Below are positions 1-9,960 of a stretch of 17,071 nucleotides of DNA, one piece after another (position 1 is the first letter of the stretch; each line of letters starts with the position of its first letter). Under the pieces are notes generated by a model that saw only the letters and a program-made list of their open reading frames with translations, ran no database searches and was not told where the DNA came from. Made by a program: the position numbers and the translations under genes. Source of the stretch: Roridomyces roridus (lineage: Eukaryota > Basidiomycota > Agaricomycetes > Agaricales > Mycenaceae); NCBI GenBank assembly GCA_029378245.1, contig JARKIF010000465.1:1-17071 (forward strand), read 5' to 3'.

Positions 1-539
1 CAAGATACGCGATGCTGTGAGTCCCATCTGATATGCCGTGTGGTATCTGCTTCTCATTCTAGCTCTAGATTGAGGCCGCCACCCGGAGCTCCTCTGCTTC
101 CGAACCAATGGGCACCGAGTATCTCATCCCGAAACCTTCTCCGGACAAAAGACTACAAAAGTGCAAGGGCAAGGCAGGCACTTACCGGCTCGGCACGCAA
201 AGCCCGTCGATCTAAACGTGGTACTGACAACTCTGACGACGACGAGAGGATTCGGATGCAGTGGGCGCGGACCTCTCGCTCCCGGTGCGTCTTCTTCGTT
301 CCCTACCCGCACAACTCTCACCATACGCTAGCGAATCTCCCACTTCGTCACCCCCCCCTCGCCTCGCCGTCTCCTCCCCGTGCGTACATTTGATGTTAAA
401 TATACTCTTGATTTATGGGACCTAGCTCGCGCACAGTCGTTGCCCGAATTGACCCGGAGCCAGAGGAGATCGTTGAATCATGGATGTGCTGCCTGTGTCG
501 TACAACCCTTTTATTATTTCACCCCAATTACAAGTAATC

Positions 540-789
540 TTCACTACATTCTTCGAGTGAATTCAAGTCTTTTCAATGTGATCTTTTCCTGAATATCAAG
601 TGCTAATCCAGTTGAAAGCAAGGGAACTTCACCAAGAGTTGGCGTGAACAGGTTGGCGAAAAACTCAGTTTTGTACGTGAACATTCACCACTGATTTTCC
701 TTGTGAAATTCCCTTATTTTGAGCGAAGTTCACTGCGTTAACAGGCGAATTTCTCGTCCTGTCAAGGTGAAAAATCCCAGCAAATTTCA
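540..789. repeat. GTGAA/TTCAC motif array, copy 1
   Basis: TTCAC occurs at 540, 628, 684, 729 and 785, and its reverse complement GTGAA at 557, 644, 677, 703 and 767: ten occurrences in 250 bp where about 0.5 would be expected by chance. The two orientations roughly alternate. No frame is conserved across the array. Confidence -1.
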
Positions 790-1238
790 CTCATCATCCG
801 TGGTCCTCATGACGCAGCCAGACCACTCTCTCCAACCTAGGTGTCTGCTTGAGCCCAGCATGTCCTGCCCAGGTCTGCCACGCAAGCTCTTTTGCGGCAG
901 AGGCCGGGCCGGCTTAACGGAACTGGAAGTGCCTCAAGTGATGCCCAAACAGGGACTGGCTGACCGTCAATCGCCACGGGGACGCAGAGGACATTCAGAA
1001 CTACGGGTGCGTGCTTCTTTTCCCTTCCATGCCTCACATTGACACGAGTATCTGCTGCTCCCTCGCACTAGGGCGAGCCCAACACAGCGGAGAGCTCCAA
1101 ATCCGCTCCCGACTTACATACGCGCAATCCTTTGGGCGACGAATGATTGTGTGTACCGTCTGATTCTATTTCGTTGCCGTTGTCCTCATTCTTCGAATGC
1201 GCAACACTCTCGTGCCATGCCGTGCGTCCTCCGTCCGT

Positions 1239-1284
1239 TCTCACAGTCAAGCCCAGATCAATCTCACAGTCAAGCCCAGATCAA
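1239..1284. repeat. Perfect 23-bp tandem duplication
   Basis: TCTCACAGTCAAGCCCAGAT plus CAA occurs twice back to back (1239-1261 and 1262-1284) without a mismatch, so the duplication is recent. It is not a multiple of three and lies in DNA without a supported gene. Confidence -1.
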
Positions 1285-1627
1285 GGACACCCGCCACCCC
1301 GTCGACGAGTGTGAATGGCGATGTCGAAGAAGCTGCTTTCAGACGGCGCGGCGCACTAACTCCTGGTGTGTTTAGCCATCTATCTCCTGCGAATCTCACC
1401 GTTGGTCAGCGCACAGGCCTGATTTGTCGCCCTTGCCCCCCGCTCGTCATTCTCCTCCCGTACGTGCTTCCGAACCTTCATCTACACATTGACTGACTCT
1501 CGATTGCCAAGGCCCAAGACCGGTTTCCTCAATTGACCCCAGAGCCTCCGCATGCTCATTCTGGCTGGGGATGCTTGAACTATCACTGCGCGATGTGCAG
1601 CCACGTACCAGTAGCTTTTTTGTAGTA

Positions 1628-1893
1628 TTCACACGAAGTCAAGTGATTTTCACCATATTCTCTCAAATGTTAGCGGTGTGTATTGTCCCAGCAATCCTGG
1701 TGATACTCAAGTCTAAAGCGAGAGAAATTCACCAATAGTTGGGGTGAACAGGTAATAGTGACAAAACTCAGTTTTGTACGTGTAACATTTACCATTGATT
1801 TCCCGTGAAATTCCCTTGTTTTGAGTGAATTTCACTGCATTAGACCGGTCGAATTTCTTGTCCTTCAAGGTGAAAAATCCCCGCGAATTTCAC
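1628..1893. repeat. GTGAA/TTCAC motif array, copy 2
   Basis: TTCAC at 1628, 1649, 1728, 1831 and 1889; GTGAA at 1744, 1805, 1825 and 1870. The right part is a diverged copy of the array at 628-789, with most motif positions retained while the bases between have drifted and small indels have accumulated. Confidence -1.
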
Positions 1894-1905
1894 TCATTCT
1901 GTGGT

Positions 1906-2722
1906 CCTCAGTGTTAGGTGTTTGAGCGATTGGTAAAGGAATAAGGGCACAAACAATAAGCCGGAGGGGGTCTGGGGAGTAGCCTAGGTTCAGAACGATT
2001 TGAATCACAACCGAAACCACCCAATTCTGTCCAGAGTCTGTGACATGAGACAGAGTTTGCCAAGGGCGAGTCTAAAAATGGAAAGACGGCTGAGCCAGCC
2101 ACCTGTGTAACTGAGCAGGATGAGGAGAGAGAATCAAAGACAGTGGATGTGCTGAGATAGCCCGAGTCTGCCGAGTATTATGAGCCCAAGAAGTCACAAA
2201 TTGTGGGATAAAAGATGATTAAAAAAAAAAAATCCTAAACCCTGGCCGCATGGGGTACTGCTTATCCACAGTTGTGGACACGAAACGGTGAGGTGGCGGG
2301 TGAGTTTGAGCTATGCGCTGGGTGCTCACGAGTATGATTTCCACTCGGTCAGCTTCAGCTCCACGACTCGACGATGACAAACCGCGAAGCCTTGAGATGC
2401 ATGGGTATTGTGTTATTGTAATCATGCTGCTACATCTGACCTGGCATGATGCCGTTTCCGGCAGAACTCGTACTTATTTTTGTACACTAAAGTCGAACCA
2501 CACAACTGCCCAGACCGGGCACCTTAAAAGCTCAATAAACATTGAAATGGCACCAAAACCTTGGTGTGTCAAGTTTAAACCAGAGTGTAGCTGCAAAATA
2601 TCAAGTCATTGAAATGTAGACTGCAAGCTACAGAGTGAAAGGAAAACCAGCTGATGGCAGCTGTCAAAAAGTCGAACTTGACCTGAACAGTAAACATTAC
2701 GGACCATGGTCACGTTGTGACT
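1906..2722. other. Intergenic, no gene recognised
   Basis: Contains an A13 run near 2219-2232 and a 99-codon ATG-started open frame at 2313-2612 with no recognisable domain, no splice context and no low-complexity or transmembrane pattern that would support it. I see nothing else I can name. Confidence -1.
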
Positions 2723-2751
2723 TGTCACGGTCGGGTTGCCCGACCGTGACA
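2723..2751. repeat. Perfect inverted repeat, 13-bp arms, 3-nt loop
   Basis: TGTCACGGTCGGG - TTG - CCCGACCGTGACA. It is flanked by more of the same words: GTCAC-GTT-GTGAC at 2710-2722 and GTGACAC twice at 2760-2775. The outer TG...CA ends resemble the termini of LTRs and some DNA elements, but no second copy of the end was found in the window. It could also act as a cruciform or protein-binding palindrome. Confidence -1.
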
Positions 2752-3190
2752 TTTAACGCGTGACACACGTGACACAATTAAACAAACTTGTACAAAGATC
2801 TCACATGACAGAACAAATATATGCAAAGACACCGATCATACCTTACACGATCGGAGCCGCTTTCAACTGATGGGGTGCAGGATTTGAAAGAATCGATTAC
2901 TCATTCCCTTTCGCTGCGCTCATTACATAAGTACTCGTAATGTTTGTGTATATGGATATTAGGACTCCTCTCTTCTGTACTTCCGTCTCGACAGTACCTA
3001 GCTAGTGTCTCCAACTCGACTCCCTGAAAAGGGTCTAGATTCTTTTCCCTGTGATAATTATCCTTTCTTGACGATGATGAGCATGGAATTTGACTGCCCT
3101 TGAAAACACGCTTTTTGCACGATTTCAGATGTGGTTTCCATACTATATGATCTCAATACGAGAGCTGATGTCGAGCCCAGACAGTCAGTA
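2752..3190. other. Intergenic, possible LTR remnant
   Basis: AT-rich non-coding DNA directly after the hairpin. A TATATGGATATTAGGACTCC stretch at 2950-2969 followed by the pyrimidine-rich CTCTCTTCTGTACTTCC resembles an LTR promoter and transcript start, and TGTCAC at 2723 would be a fitting LTR left end. No matching right end, primer-binding site or retroelement coding sequence is visible, so this is only a suggestion. Confidence -1.
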
Positions 3191-3194
3191 TGGT

Positions 3195-3860
3195 GGATAC
3201 TTTAGAGTACTGTACAGTTGAAGGGTATTTACCTGGATACGACTGATGGACTCACTCCGAAACATGTAGGAGGGTGGATACCTGCCTTACCAATGGATAC
3301 ACCGATTAAACAGTTCTTAACCGTTGTACAATTGTCAGCAGTTCGAACCTTGGTGCAAGTGCAATTCGGAGGTTCGGGAGTTCACGGAATGATGTACAAG
3401 TCGGCCGAATGACCTGAAACATGAGCAGACCGCCAAGACGGGTCCGATGGAAGTGACGTAGTAGCCATCACCTGTCGGAACAAGTGGATTCCGGCTTGGA
3501 TACAGACTTTTGGTCAAGTATCTGCTGGTATCCGAGATCAAGAGTGGGAGATATGGGTATCGTTCGAAAACCTACAACACGTGGGAGTACATTTTGAGGC
3601 CATACTCTGGAGGGGAAGAAGGGATACGAGATATCCAAACTGTCCGAGTCATGGATCAGTGATGGAATCATGAGATAACATGCTGAATCATGGCTTGGCA
3701 CTCTGGCTGACTGAGCACCAGTGCCATATCAACCAATCAGGTCGTTTCCATTCAGGATACGTGGGAGATTCATCATTATTGCGCCATTCGTTTGTACTAT
3801 CATATGATTCCCGGACATGTATAAAGTAGATAGAGTGTTACCCAAGAGGGCAGCGGATAC
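3195..3860. repeat. GGATAC/GTATCC motif array
   Basis: GGATAC at 3195, 3235, 3276, 3295, 3498, 3622, 3755 and 3855, and its reverse complement GTATCC at 3528: nine in 666 bp against about 0.3 expected by chance. The first three are spaced 40 and 41 bp. Further single copies are at 4159 and about 4768. No open frame or tRNA-like fold accounts for them. Confidence -1.
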
Positions 3861-4780
3861 TTCCCCCACTAGCAAGCTACCAGCTGCGACTACGGGATTT
3901 GTCCGAGGCTTTCGAAGGTGCATTGCGTAGCTTTAGCAATCACCCTTGAAATTCTAAATTGTTGTTTTGTTGGCTCCCGTTGTGTGAATCGAGTTTGAAG
4001 CAGTTGAGTTTCAGCTCAGTGGCAGCTTTGGAAGGCTTGCTACGGCTTGATACGGTTTGTGTGTCAGTTAGGGTCTGGTTGTGTGTTCAGTGTCAGGATT
4101 TGGTTCAGGAATTGTTGGAATTTGTGAAATCCATGTAGTATCGGTCGCTGCGTTCTTTGGATACCAGTGTAAAAGGGATTGAGAGACCCAAATACCTTGC
4201 TTTGTGCAACCCGGCTTTTAGCCAGACAACCTATACATCTTTTGTGTTCGGCTGAGAAGCTTAAAATCCACAAAACACTTTAGAATCGCCATCCTTGGTT
4301 TTTATCACGGATCTTGATTCGCAATACAAAACTCGACCACTCATATCGAGACAATATCACAGTATTCCCTACAACCTTTCATAAGGCCCTGTACTAGGGA
4401 CTTATACTCGCCTTTGCCTGCTGTCAATATAGTTGTCACTCGCCCCGGAGCTTCGTGATTGGGTTATTTAGATATAGATTCGTCTGTATCGAGACTCATC
4501 TAGTCTTGTTGCTTCGAGTTGGTTGATTTCTATAGTAGGTTTAGAGCACATACATCAACGACTCGAAACATCTTGGTATCGGCTCTAGGTGAGCACGATT
4601 CCCGTTATGCCCAATTGGGTTCTCGCCCGCATTCAACCTACGGCGTCGCATTACACTCCCATTCATTTTTTTTTTTGGTTTTTACACATGTATTCTCATA
4701 CCAATGCATTCTTTGGGTCGTAATTGAAAAAAAAAAAGGAGAGCTGAAGCGTGAATCAAACATATAGGTATCCATCCTGG
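3861..4780. other. Intergenic, no gene recognised
   Basis: Non-coding by composition and frequent stops. Contains a T11 run near 4667-4678 and an A11 run near 4727-4737 about 50 bp apart, which could pair, and a short repeat of TACGGCTTGATACGG type near 4040-4060. Nothing that I can assign. Confidence -1.
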
Positions 4781-5500
4781 ACAAAAAGACAGCTTTTTGT
4801 TCGGGCTCCTCGGATTTCGCTCTGATGGAAGCAATCTCATTCTCTGCCAGTGATCACGGTTTTCACTGGCAAAAACAAAATCATCAATGACAAAAACAAG
4901 ATGCTCGGATCAGATTGAAATCAGGGGACATCAAATGAAATCGGAACGTCTCAGAAGCGGCATCAATCATTGATGCCCAGTGAAGGTATTTGATCAGGCT
5001 AGAATGTGAGCCGCCGGTCGGCCTGGATGGTCAATGAGGGGGGCCAAGTCTGGAGCCCTTGTTTTGCCACACCGGACATACTGTACACCAGACTTGACGT
5101 CACTTTAGAATGGTGTATTCATTCATCAAGTGAGATAGACGCCGCAAGCCCTAAGCAAGCCCAGGAAATCGATGGGTCAGGAGCCGGGTTGGAGAGACAT
5201 CAGGAGGGCATGTCGGCAAGCTGATGCCGTTTTGACACTGTGGATCATTCCTGATTGTCAGTTGGATTTTGTGATCTTGTTTTGATCGTTGTGATCTTGT
5301 TTCCGTCATTGGCGATTTCGTTCTCGTTGACTGGAAAATTCTTGTTTTTGACATGTAAACTAATGTTTTAGTGAAGGGCATTTCTGATGTCCCTCGAGCT
5401 CATTTTTGACGGTGATCATTGTGAATTCATCGTGATCACTGGCAAAAACAAGAATCAGTGCCTGTCAAAAACAGAAATTCAGGGGTGGCAAACTCATTTA
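4781..5500. repeat. CAAAAACA/TGTTTTTG cluster with hairpin, possible nonautonomous element
   Basis: CAAAAACA at 4870, 4891, 5443 and 5466 and the reverse complement at 5343, within longer shared words: GATCAC...ACTGGCAAAAACAA at 4853-4877 and at 5433-5450, and TGTCAAAAACA versus CTTGTTTTTGACA. GGGACATCAAATG (4926) has an imperfect inverted match CATTTCTGATGTCCC at 5383. A perfect hairpin ACAAAAAG-ACAG-CTTTTTGT sits at 4781-4800. Direct and inverted copies around an unrelated 250-bp centre resemble a small DNA transposon with subterminal repeats, but target-site duplications were not identified. Confidence -1.
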
Positions 5501-5940
5501 TTTTTGTCCAATGAGGACACCGATAAAACACGCACACGATCAACGAGTCCCGTGATACACAGCCACCAAAAGATTGGTAATAACTCGATACCCTGAATGG
5601 ACCCCGCACTCTGATCAGGACTAGGAAAGACTGGCGAGCAAAGTGAGCGCGAGTACGGCATCCCAATGGTGTGAAAACAGAATAACTAGAAACAGATGAA
5701 TGTCAGTAACCACAGTAGAACTACTTATTGTAATCCAATGAGCCTGCGAGCCTTGCAGGCACTTAGGCGAGATGGAAGTAAGGGGTAAGATAGATTGATT
5801 TCCGGGCGCACAGCCCAATAACAATAATATAGATGTGGATAATCTAATCTTTACCTACATCAGAGACTCAAGGAAGTGTAAAAATAAACAGAAAATCTAC
5901 AACAGCCGGTTGAACGGCTATGAGTGTTATGCTACGCTGG
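5501..5940. other. Region downstream of the NLR gene, no gene recognised
   Basis: Holds the presumed 3' end of the minus-strand receptor transcript. A small hairpin GCCTGC-GAGCCTT-GCAGGC is at 5742-5760. I see no supported coding sequence and no definite polyadenylation signal. Confidence -1.
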
Positions 5941-8900
5941 TCAGCCTTTGTGCAAAGCCCGAAATCCGTGGGGTAAGGCTAGCTTGCCGCTCTGACTGTG
6001 GCCTGCCCCACGTTCCATGAGCAGTTGTGGAATCCCAAGTTTCCCATTTGGGGAGGCACCATGCAGCGGAGTTCGGCCATCCCTGTCAGCAGCATCTACT
6101 GTTGCCCCATGTTCTATGAGCAGCTTTTCAATGCCAAGGTGGCCCCTTGAGGAGGCATGGTGCAGCGGAATCCAACCACCTTTGTCAGCAACATTGACTG
6201 CTGCCCCATGTTCTATGAGGAGCTTTGCAACATCAAGCTTCCCATTTGAGGAGGCATGGTGCAGCGGAGTAATACCATCCCTGTCAGCAGCATTCACTGC
6301 TGCCCCCTGTTCTATGAGCAGCTTTGCAAAATCAAGATGGCCATTTGAGGAGGCATGGTGCAGCAGAGTCTTGCCCCATTTGTCAGGGACATTCACTGCT
6401 GCCCCATGTTCTATGAACAGCTCTGCAATGTCAAGCTTCCCATTTGAGCAGGCACGGTGCAGCGGAGTCCTGCCCCACTTGTCAGGGACATTGACTGCTG
6501 CCCCATGCTCTATGAGCAGCTTTCCAATGTCAAGGTTGCCATTTGAGGAGGCACGGTGCAGTGGAGTCTGGCCATCCTTGTCAATAGCATCGACTGCTGC
6601 CCCATGCTCTATGAGCAGCTTTCCGATGTCAAGGTTTCCATTTGAGGAGGCATGGTGCAGCGGAGTCTTGCCCCATTTGTCAGGGACATTGACTGCCAGT
6701 GCTGCCCCATGTTCTATGAACAGCTCTGCAATGTCAAGCTTCCCATTTGAGCAGGCACGGTGCAGCGAAGTCTTGCCCCACTTGTCAGGGACATTGACTG
6801 CTGCCCCATGCTCTATGAGCAGCTTTCCAATGTCACGGTTGCCATTTGAGGAGGCACGGTGCAGTGGAGTCTGGCCATCCTTGTCAGCAGCATCGACTGC
6901 TGCCCCATGCTCTATGAGCAGCTTTGCAAGTTCAAGGTGGCCATTTGAGGAGGCACGGTGCAGTGGAGTCTCGCCATCCTTGTCAGCAGCATCAACTGCT
7001 GCCCCATGCTCTATGAGCAGCTTTGCAAGTTCAAGGTGGCCATTTGAGGAGGGATGGTGCAGCAGAGTCTCACCATCCCTGTCAGCAGCATTGACTGCTG
7101 CCCCATGCTCTATGAGCAGCTTTGCAAGTTCAAGGTTGCCATCTGAGCAGGCATGGTGCAGCAGAGTCTTGCCCCACTTGTCAGGAGCATCGACTGCTGC
7201 CCCATGTTCTATGAGCAGCTTTGCAAGTTCAAGGTTGCCATCTGAGCAGGTGCAGCAGAGTCTTGCCCCACTTGTCAGGAGCATCGACTGCTGCCCCATG
7301 CTCTATGAGCAGCTTTGCAAGTTCAAGGTGGCCATTTGAGGAGGCACGGTGCAGTGGAGTCTCGCCATCCTTGTCAGCAGCATCGACTGCTGCCCCATGC
7401 TCTATGAGCAGCTTTCCAATGTCATGCTTGCCATTTGAGGCACGGTGCAGTGGAGTCTGGCCATCCTTGTCAACAGCATCGACTGCTGCCCCATGCTCTA
7501 TGAGCAGCTTTGCAAGTTCAAGGTGGCCATTTGAGGAGGCACGGTGCGTGGAGTCTCGCCATCCTTGTCATCGCAGCTGACTGCTCCCATGCTCTATGAG
7601 CAGCTTTGCAAGTTCAAGGTGGCCATTTGAGCGAGGCACAGTATAGTGGAGTCTCGCCATCCTTTCAGCAGCATCGACTGCTGCCCCATGCTCTATGAGT
7701 AGCTTTGCAAGTTCAAGGTTGCCATTTGAGCAGGCACAGTATAGTGGAGTCTCGCCATCCATGTCAGCAGCATCGACTGCTGCCCCATGCTCTATGAGTA
7801 GCTTTGCAAGTTCAAGGTTGCCATTTGAGCAGGCACGGTGCAGTGGAGTGTTGCCCCACTTGTCAGGAGCATCAACGGCTGCCCCATGTTCTACGAGCAG
7901 CTTTGCAACGTCAAGCTTGCCATTTGAGGAGGCACCGTGCAGCGGAGTCCAGCCATCCTTGTCAGCAGCACCAGCTACTGCACCATGTTCTATGAGCAAA
8001 GACAACACCCCTCTTCGGAAACCCATTCTTGCACACATGCAGATAGCTGGTTCAGCTCGCCTATCCTGTAACCAACACAATGTTATGTATTGGCTACTCT
8101 CATCCTCCAGCAGATGCATTGTTGATGGCAGTAGTTGCTCCTGGTGTCTGCCACCACTGTACTGGAAGTGAGCAAACCAGCTTTTGGCTGCATATTTGGC
8201 CAGTGGGTACTTTGCCAGAGTCTCCTTAGTCATGACATGATCATCCTCAGAAAAGAGAACAAGATAACGAATACATGTTTGTGCAATGAACTTCTGTGAT
8301 ATGGTCTGGCTAAGATCAAGAGTCCGTCCATGTTCTTGATGAAACTTTCCAGAAAGGACATAGTCTCGTACAGATGAGTGTGCAAAACTTATTGATCCTT
8401 TCCAGTATGCATGGGTTGCATGGGTGTTAATGACAATTAGCCCATCCAGCAGCTGGAAAAGTTGTAAATTTTCTGGCCGTCTTTTAGGGAGATAGACTGC
8501 TGTTTCCACATTTGCAAAGTCAAAATTTTGCAGGTTCAACCGAAAGGCAATGGCATCTGCAAGCTCTTCTGGAGACAGTTCTTCAGTTGAAAACACAAGC
8601 CACCGCAATATTGCCTGCAGAAAAACTAATGGCAGTCGGGGCTCTTGCTTTGCACGGTTCAGAAAATGACTGTAGATGCTGAACAGATCACCTGGGAGGA
8701 CAGCAAGGACCTCATCCCATTCATCCTCCCAATGATGACCTAGCTCAATAAGGAAGCATGCTGCCATGCGGAACCTACTTATGTACTTAGTTTAGGCCCA
8801 TGATTTACTTGAATCTGACTTACATTCCATCACTTTGTTTCACAATTTGTTCGGTGACTGTTTTGGCATGCTCTGAGTCTTTGGACATTGTCAAAATCTT

Positions 8901-9960
8901 GCTGTAGACCAAAGATCTAATGTCTTCATCTAAGATTGATCCATGCAACTGTATCAGTGGAATGCCATGGAAGCCTGTTTGGAACTCCTGGCGAGGTTGA
9001 CTTGTGATCAGAACATGTGGTGGGCACTTTATGGAGGAACCATGTAGTCTGTTTACAAACTCAACAAGACCTGTCCAATCATCTTTGCGGCATTCATCCA
9101 GTCCATCTAGGACAATGCAAGTTTTCCCCAGTTCCACAATCAAATCATCAAGCACTTTGTGGAGATCTTTCCGCTGCGGCTGTATGGTTCCATTTCCCAA
9201 TCCTTTATGAAGATTGGAAAGGGAATCATATGGAGTGTCTGACTTCCCAGAAAGCTGCCAGACAATTGAGTGCAACATGATATCCAGGCTCTGTCTGTCT
9301 GGGATCCTGAAGTCAAAAAAGAAATATGCGACTGTGTTGCCAGTGTCCACAAGGTCTCGAATGATTGTTGAGCTATTCATGTCAGTGGAGATACATACTG
9401 CAGTGAAATGGTGAAGTACCTGAGTACACTTTTCCCAGTCCCAGCTGAAATAGATTAGATATGCTGAGCATTGAAACAAACCAACATACAAATTCCCTGG
9501 ATCCACAAGATGCCAGGTGTGTTCTTCCAACTAATGAGCTGATTGTCCTGGAGCAGCCAAGTCCCAGTATCCTCATGGCGAAGCCCTTGCAGCTGATACT
9601 GTCTGTCTTGTGTATCTGGAGGATTTCCTAACCACTTGAACAAATCTTCATTGGATCTATACCAAAGATGAGCCACAAGAGCTATGCCATGAGAAAATGT
9701 GATTAACCCTTTTGTACTGTCACATCATTATGAATTAACTTTGCAGCAGTGTGGTCAAAAAGCTTACATATTGACAACGGGGCTCCCTCCAGCTCCACCA
9801 GCACCCCCAGTCTCATTTCCTGACCCACCCGGAGCGCCTGGGCCACCTATAGCCACAGGTCATGATTTCCCCAGGATTGCACTCTGAGATTTCACACACC
9901 TTGGATAGTCACATGACTCACATCCCAGACTCCTCTGACTTGGTGGATATTAGACATCAT
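5941..9960 (-). CDS. NACHT-ankyrin NOD-like receptor, ankyrin array frame broken
   Basis: Fungal NLR of the NACHT-ankyrin type, a family implicated in non-self recognition and presumed cytosolic. I reconstructed exons 9960-9900, 9846-9768, 9656-9490, 9444-9420, 9372-8824 and 8774 onward; all GT-AG introns keep phase. The start is ATGATG at 9960, just after a CTAAC...CAG acceptor that suggests a 5' UTR intron. Residues 1-47 include a Gly-rich leader (GGPGAPGGSG). Walker A GISGTGKS is at 101-108, FFFDF at 128-132, Walker B CIVLDGLDEC at 196-205 and a sensor-like VLITSQPR at 231-238. A winged-helix-like region with FAHSSVRDYVL follows. Ankyrin units begin near residue 563. As given, the frame stops at TGA 7568-7570 (695 aa). 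Ankyrin coding continues to TAA-type termination at 5941-5943 in frames separated by small indels, so the intact protein would be about 1,240 aa. Either a recent pseudogene or an assembly error in the repeats. The 111-nt intron 9657-9767 is the least certain. Confidence -1.
5975..8000 (-). repeat. Coding tandem array of about 20 ankyrin repeats (99-nt unit)
   Basis: The unit is 33 codons, with consensus like DKxGxTPLHxASSNG followed by LELAKLLIEHGAAV. I count 4 units before the frame break, 3 across the broken zone and 13 in the final frame down to 5941. Two unit types intermix: PDKWGKT and ADKDGET/ADKDGQT. Differences cluster at a few positions: W or D and K, E, Q, W, N or R near the hairpin tip, H, R, G or C after TPL, and the ELA/DIG/DVA/DIAE segment. 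One unit near 6690-6705 has a 6-nt (two-codon) insertion, and one near 7438 lacks a codon. The near-identity of units points to recent expansion by unequal exchange or slippage. Confidence -1.
9420..9444 (-). other. 25-nt micro-exon carrying the Walker A core
   Basis: Between introns 9445-9489 (GTATGT...CTAATCTATTTCAG) and 9373-9419 (GTACTT...CTGAC...AATAG) lie 25 nt that complete the P-loop: spliced, they give GISGTGKSVLS. Without this exon the P-loop is lost and the downstream frame changes, because 25 is not a multiple of 3. Both flanking introns have recognisable branch points. This is inferred from splice signals and the restored motif, not from transcript data. Confidence -1.

Larger units (their letters stand above)
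295..1893. repeat. Two diverged tandem copies of a ~1.08 kb unit
   Basis: Copy 1 (about 200-800) and copy 2 (about 1270-1895) align with an offset of 1071 bp at the left growing to about 1095 bp at the right. Shared landmarks in order: a CG-rich block ending in a GTGYGT donor-like site (295 / 1366), a C-rich block, a second donor-like site (GTGCGTAC at 380 / GTACGTGC at 1460), a less similar middle, then a ~190-bp segment (about 625-815 / 1718-1905) that is clearly alignable, including ACTCAGTTTTGTACGTG and GGTGAAAAATCCC. 1460-1511 looks like a textbook basidiomycete intron (GTACGT...TTGACTGACT...CCAAG). No continuous reading frame supports a gene, so these are probably relics of a duplicated gene plus inserted element. 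Confidence -1.

Noticed and set aside
40..393. 117-codon plus-strand open frame in the first copy of the tandem unit
   Set aside because: The frame is not kept in the second copy, and donor-like sites at 295 and 380 interrupt it.
3338..3370. GTTCGAACC resembling a tRNA B box
   Set aside because: No A box, anticodon arm or acceptor pairing at the needed distances.
6017..7580. Plus-strand open frames of 440 and 119 codons with repeated MSSF...AAPCSM
   Set aside because: They are the antisense of the ankyrin array. A 99-nt unit with no stop in one antisense frame stays open over all copies; the minus strand has the real domain.
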